From Planctomycetaceae bacterium (lineage in GTDB: Bacteria > Planctomycetota > Planctomycetia > Planctomycetales > Planctomycetaceae): DNA of 64,000 nt. The translations under genes and the position numbers were made by a program. This document shows, piece by piece, positions 61,185 to 64,000 of the stretch (position 1 is its first letter; every line of letters starts with the position of its first letter). The notes under the pieces were generated by a model that had not been told where the DNA came from, did no database searches, and saw nothing but the letters and a program-made list of their open reading frames with translations. The stretch is from positions 372,001-436,000 of the forward strand of contig JACKHO010000001.1 in the NCBI GenBank assembly GCA_020638955.1, written 5' to 3'.

Positions 61185-62207
61185 ATGTATCCGTTTAATC
61201 CTCAACCAGCTTGGTGGACCTGTTGGGCTATCGAATGGGCGGCTCCGTTCCTGCTGCTGCTCATCGTTTCGTGGTGGCGGATCAAAGAGAAAAAGGAAGA
61301 CTGGCGTCGCACCGAGTTCCTGCTGTCAATGGTTGCGTTTGTCTCGACCGCATGGATTATCTACGCGGGCATTCAGTTTCGACCGACAGGGTATAAGACG
61401 CTTGGGATGATTTTCATCCCGGGGTTCTGGATTTTGTGCATTCTGGCCTCTGCCTTCATTTCCTGGATTCGCAAGGAATCAAATGAAGTCGCTCCTCTCG
61501 TCGTTGCGGTGGTTGGTGTGTCGATCCTGTGGGTATTCCTTTCCCCTCCACACCAAGGGCATGGAGAGGCTTCACGACGTTCCGCATGCAAGAACAACCT
61601 GAAAATGGTTGGCCTGGCGCTGCAAAACTACCATGATGTCTATTCCGCGTTTCCTTCTCAGGCGAGTGGGGAGCCGCCGATGAGTTGGCGGGTGGCGTTG
61701 TTGCCGTATATGGACCAGGCACCGTTGTTCAGGGAATATGATCAATCTGCGGATTGGAATGCGGCGGTGAATCAACCGGTGGCGAAACGACGAATCGACA
61801 ATCTGATGTGCCCTGCTGTTCCGAGGGAAATTCAGGAGGGGGAGTATCCTTACACGGCGTACGTTGTTCCGGTGGGGCCGAATGTTGGTTGGCAATCGCA
61901 ACGGGCATTCAGCGACAAAGAATTTGAAGATGGCGTGTCCAACACCATTGCTGTTATGGAAGCGTGTGGCCAGCAAATTCCGTGGGCCGAACCGCGTGAC
62001 CTGCCCGTTCCTGGTACGGCCATTGGAATGAATCTTCCGGGACGTGAGCCACATCGTTCGGAGGGGATAATGTCGGCCTACCATCCCGGAGGTTCACACC
62101 TGTTGCTGTTCGATGGGGCTGTGCGGTTCTTCCATGAGGATGTTGATCCTGCAATTGTTGAAGCACTGCTCACGCCCAATGGTGGTGAGGTCGTTATCGA
62201 GTTCTGA
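61185..62207 (+). CDS. DUF1559-type protein with multi-helix N-terminus, paralogue 1
   Basis: 340 aa from ATG 61185 with GGGAG upstream. About four membrane helices (EWAAPFLLLLIVSWWRI, FLLSMVAFVSTAWIIYAGI, LGMIFIPGFWILCILASAFI, APLVVAVVGVSILWVFL) are followed by a DUF1559 domain: CKNNLKMVGLALQNYHDVYS, FPSQASGEPPMSWRVALLPY, DGVSNTIAVMEACGQQIPWA, YHPGGSHLLLFDGAVRFFHE. Typical DUF1559 proteins carry a single pilin-like N-helix; this one does not. Function is unknown, with a surface/pseudopilin role suspected for the family. A paralogue follows at 62527 with the same opening MYPFNP. Confidence 0.88.
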   Translation: MYPFNPQPAWWTCWAIEWAAPFLLLLIVSWWRIKEKKEDWRRTEFLLSMVAFVSTAWIIYAGIQFRPTGYKTLGMIFIPGFWILCILASAFISWIRKESNEVAPLVVAVVGVSILWVFLSPPHQGHGEASRRSACKNNLKMVGLALQNYHDVYSAFPSQASGEPPMSWRVALLPYMDQAPLFREYDQSADWNAAVNQPVAKRRIDNLMCPAVPREIQEGEYPYTAYVVPVGPNVGWQSQRAFSDKEFEDGVSNTIAVMEACGQQIPWAEPRDLPVPGTAIGMNLPGREPHRSEGIMSAYHPGGSHLLLFDGAVRFFHEDVDPAIVEALLTPNGGEVVIEF

Positions 62208-62322
62208 TACTGTCAAAGGGTATGTCCGATGAACGTTGACTTTTCTTCTCCCGCCATACTTGGGGGGAGAAGATGGCCGACAGGCCAGATGAAGGCGGGC
62301 GAACGTTGCCCCCTCACCCCGG

Positions 62323-62380
62323 CCCTCTCCCCCACAATGAGGGCTGCGACAGAATTCATCGTCCATCGTGGGGGAGAGGG
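62323..62380. repeat. Inverted repeat between the two DUF1559 paralogues
   Basis: CCCTCTCCCCCAC (62323-62335) and GTGGGGGAGAGGG (62368-62380), 13 bp perfect; the pairing continues inward with mismatches. The 319-base gap also has a CTTCTCCC / GGGAGAAG pair upstream (about 62239-62266). It holds no gene. Confidence 0.8.
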
Positions 62381-62526
62381 GGAGTAGTGAATCGAGCACC
62401 ATACATACGAATGCCCTCTTGGTCGTGCGGCCTCATTTTTTTGTTGGGCAGACGGAAGCCTTTGCACGTACAATAGAACAATCCTGTCGACCACTTGATG
62501 TGGAGTGAGTTCCACCGGGAGGGTTT

Positions 62527-63555
62527 GTGTATCCGTTTAATCCTGAAAACAAACTGGCCAGTACGGCCATTGAGTGGTCGTTACCGCTCCTCCTACTTGT
62601 GGGCGTGACATGGTGGCGTTGGCGGACGATCAGCGAGAAATCCATCGTCGCCGCATTGGCGATGCACATCCTGGCGGTTTTCGTATCGATGGTCTGGATG
62701 ATATGGGCGAGTAATAATTTCCGCGCCTATGGTGCACAACGAGACGGTCTGGAGGGGATACCGTATTTCTGTTTGTTGGCTACGTTGGTTTTGCCGGTTG
62801 TTTCGGCAGTTCGAAGTGCACGAACGGGCTGGTGGCAAAGTCTTGCCATCGTGAGTTGCCTGTGTCTTGGGGGAGGATATTGGCTGCTGTTGGTTGTTTC
62901 ATGTCCCATTGAGGCAGCACGCCGTAGCCAGTGTAAGAACAATCTCAAGCAAATTGGGCTGGCCCTGCACAACTACCTTGACACTTACGAATCATTTCCC
63001 GCTCAGGAAGACGGGAATCCGGCGGTGAGTTGGCGGGTCGCCTTGTTGCCGTATATGGACTACGCGCCGTTGTACAATGAGTATGACAGGACGCTGGCAT
63101 GGAATTCCGGAACGAATGACGGCATTGCCAAGACAGAAATCCAAGTCTTGAGCTGTCCATCGACACCTCCTGAATTACGACAGGGAGACTACCCGTTCAC
63201 GGCCTATGTTGTGCCGTACGGGTCCGACACCAGTTGGGCTCCGAATCAGCATGTTCACTTCGAGGACATCGCGGATGGGGCATCGAACACGATTCTCGTT
63301 GCTGAAGCATGCGGTCAGCAAATTCCGTGGGCGGAGCCGCGTGATGTTCCGCTCCCGGAAACGCCGGTTGGATTTAATCTGCCCGGCAATCAGCCAAACC
63401 GCTCGGAGGGATTATTGTCGAGCTATCATCCTGGCGGTGGTTCACAAGTCCTGTTCGGGGACGGGCGCGTCAGGTATCTGAGTCCAGCAGTCGATCCCGA
63501 CATTCTGAACGCTCTGCTCACGCCAAATGGTGGTGAAGCGGTTCCAGAGTTTTGA
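62527..63555 (+). CDS. DUF1559-type protein with multi-helix N-terminus, paralogue 2
   Basis: 342 aa from GTG 62527, following GGGAGGG. Organisation equals paralogue 1: MYPFNP opening, about four membrane helices (WSLPLLLLVGVTWWRW, IVAALAMHILAVFVSMVWMI, YFCLLATLVLPVVSAV), then the DUF1559 domain (CKNNLKQIGLALHNYLDTYE, AVSWRVALLPYMDYAPLYNE, DGASNTILVAEACGQQIPWA, YHPGGGSQVLFGDGRVRYLS), ending LLTPNGGEAVPEF like its neighbour. A recent local duplication with divergence, mainly in the N-terminal membrane region. Confidence 0.9.
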   Translation: MYPFNPENKLASTAIEWSLPLLLLVGVTWWRWRTISEKSIVAALAMHILAVFVSMVWMIWASNNFRAYGAQRDGLEGIPYFCLLATLVLPVVSAVRSARTGWWQSLAIVSCLCLGGGYWLLLVVSCPIEAARRSQCKNNLKQIGLALHNYLDTYESFPAQEDGNPAVSWRVALLPYMDYAPLYNEYDRTLAWNSGTNDGIAKTEIQVLSCPSTPPELRQGDYPFTAYVVPYGSDTSWAPNQHVHFEDIADGASNTILVAEACGQQIPWAEPRDVPLPETPVGFNLPGNQPNRSEGLLSSYHPGGGSQVLFGDGRVRYLSPAVDPDILNALLTPNGGEAVPEF

Positions 63556-63740
63556 GCAAATGTCGTTCTTCCGGTAAATCGCACGAAGCACTGTGCAATT
63601 CGACCGGGTTATGGTGGGTTACGTCCGCGGGTTTGACGCCAATACTGAGTCGTGCCGCACTCATTGCGGAATGTCTTGTGAAACGTCCGGCATGTTCATT
63701 GCGGACGAGGACGTCCGCCATACGAGTTTTGAAACGACCG

Positions 63741-64000
63741 CTAGAAATCCACTTGAGCACGCATTCCCAGGATGTCGGCGTTGCTGTTGCGGTTGACGGG
63801 GCTGTCGAGGAATGCGTGGACGTAGTTGAACTGGAATTTCGCGAATTTGTTGAGGTACCAGTTCAGGCCAAAGGTCGCTGTGTTAAGGACACCCCCCTGC
63901 ACGTCTGCATCAGAGAGGTCGAGGATTGACCAGCGTCCCGCGACTTCGAAGGCTCCCCAGCCGTTTGCTCCGAAGTTGTTGGTGGGAGTGATGCGTCCCA
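63741..64000 (-). CDS. Porin, phosphate-selective OprO/OprP type, C-terminal part (partial)
   Basis: The last 85 residues are visible; the gene continues beyond 64000. The sequence (GAFEVAGRWSILDLSDADVQ, then GGVLNTATFGLNWYLNKFAK, FQFNYVHAFLDS, ILGMRAQVDF) has alternating beta strands and ends in Phe, as expected for an outer-membrane beta-barrel. The GG-x(4-8)-T-GLNWYLN pattern is that of porin O/P C-termini. Presence of such a porin fits an outer membrane in planctomycetes. Confidence 0.85.
   Translation of the reverse strand, partial: GRITPTNNFGANGWGAFEVAGRWSILDLSDADVQGGVLNTATFGLNWYLNKFAKFQFNYVHAFLDSPVNRNSNADILGMRAQVDF

Overview
The window looks like the chromosome of a bacterium of the phylum Planctomycetota (order Planctomycetales). 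The call rests on gene families concentrated in that phylum: secreted sulfatases (4552-5988, 40066-41607), DUF1549/DUF1553 proteins (14323-16731, 21276-23402), a DUF1501 partner, a DUF1080 lipoprotein, DUF1559-type proteins, LEPR-XLL surface proteins, an ECF sigma factor next to a giant WD40 Ser/Thr kinase, and a YTV-like secreted protein. No rRNA, tRNA or CRISPR array was seen. Species cannot be named from the sequence.

Layout. 0.4-16.7 kb: a large unknown cytosolic protein, sulfatase, sulfotransferase-like protein, TPR lipoprotein, YTV-like protein, seven-haem cytochrome with TPRs, a terpenoid-cyclase-fold protein and a DUF1549/1553 protein. 16.7-19.1 kb: an accessory pair (a divergent HhH-GPD glycosylase-like protein and a polytopic membrane protein) between two GTAG-type REPIN palindromes. 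19.1-23.4 kb: a methyltransferase and a DUF1501-DUF1549/1553 pair. 23.4-26.4 kb: a repeat-rich accessory stretch with two membrane/coiled-coil proteins, one with a possible H-type lectin domain. 26.4-32.1 kb: a giant surface protein with seven FG-GAP blades and nine Ig-like repeats, then small secreted and WD40 proteins. 32.3-37.6 kb: an ECF sigma factor translationally coupled to a kinase that carries an anti-sigma-like zinc motif. 37.7-45.0 kb: small and secreted proteins, a second sulfatase whose 3' end is tandemly duplicated, and an orphan PD-(D/E)XK-type protein enclosed by repeats. 45.3-49.3 kb: a BlaI/BlaR1 pair with a promoter and two operators readable upstream. 49.4-58.4 kb: a His-rich membrane protein, acyltransferase, DUF1080 lipoprotein, McsB-like arginine kinase, OsmC, aspartate carbamoyltransferase and glutamate 5-kinase. 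58.6-64 kb: an LEPR-XLL surface protein, two paralogous DUF1559-type membrane proteins and the 3' end of a porin.

The main themes are degradation of sulfated glycans and recycling of complex carbon (sulfatases, DUF1549/1553/1501, DUF1080), a large secreted or surface proteome, and signalling by kinase/sigma and BlaI/BlaR1 modules. The intergenic spaces carry at least five families of short dispersed palindromes, and the three accessory gene sets (16.8-18.6, 24.1-25.9 and 41.9-43.4 kb) sit exactly in these repeat-rich patches.
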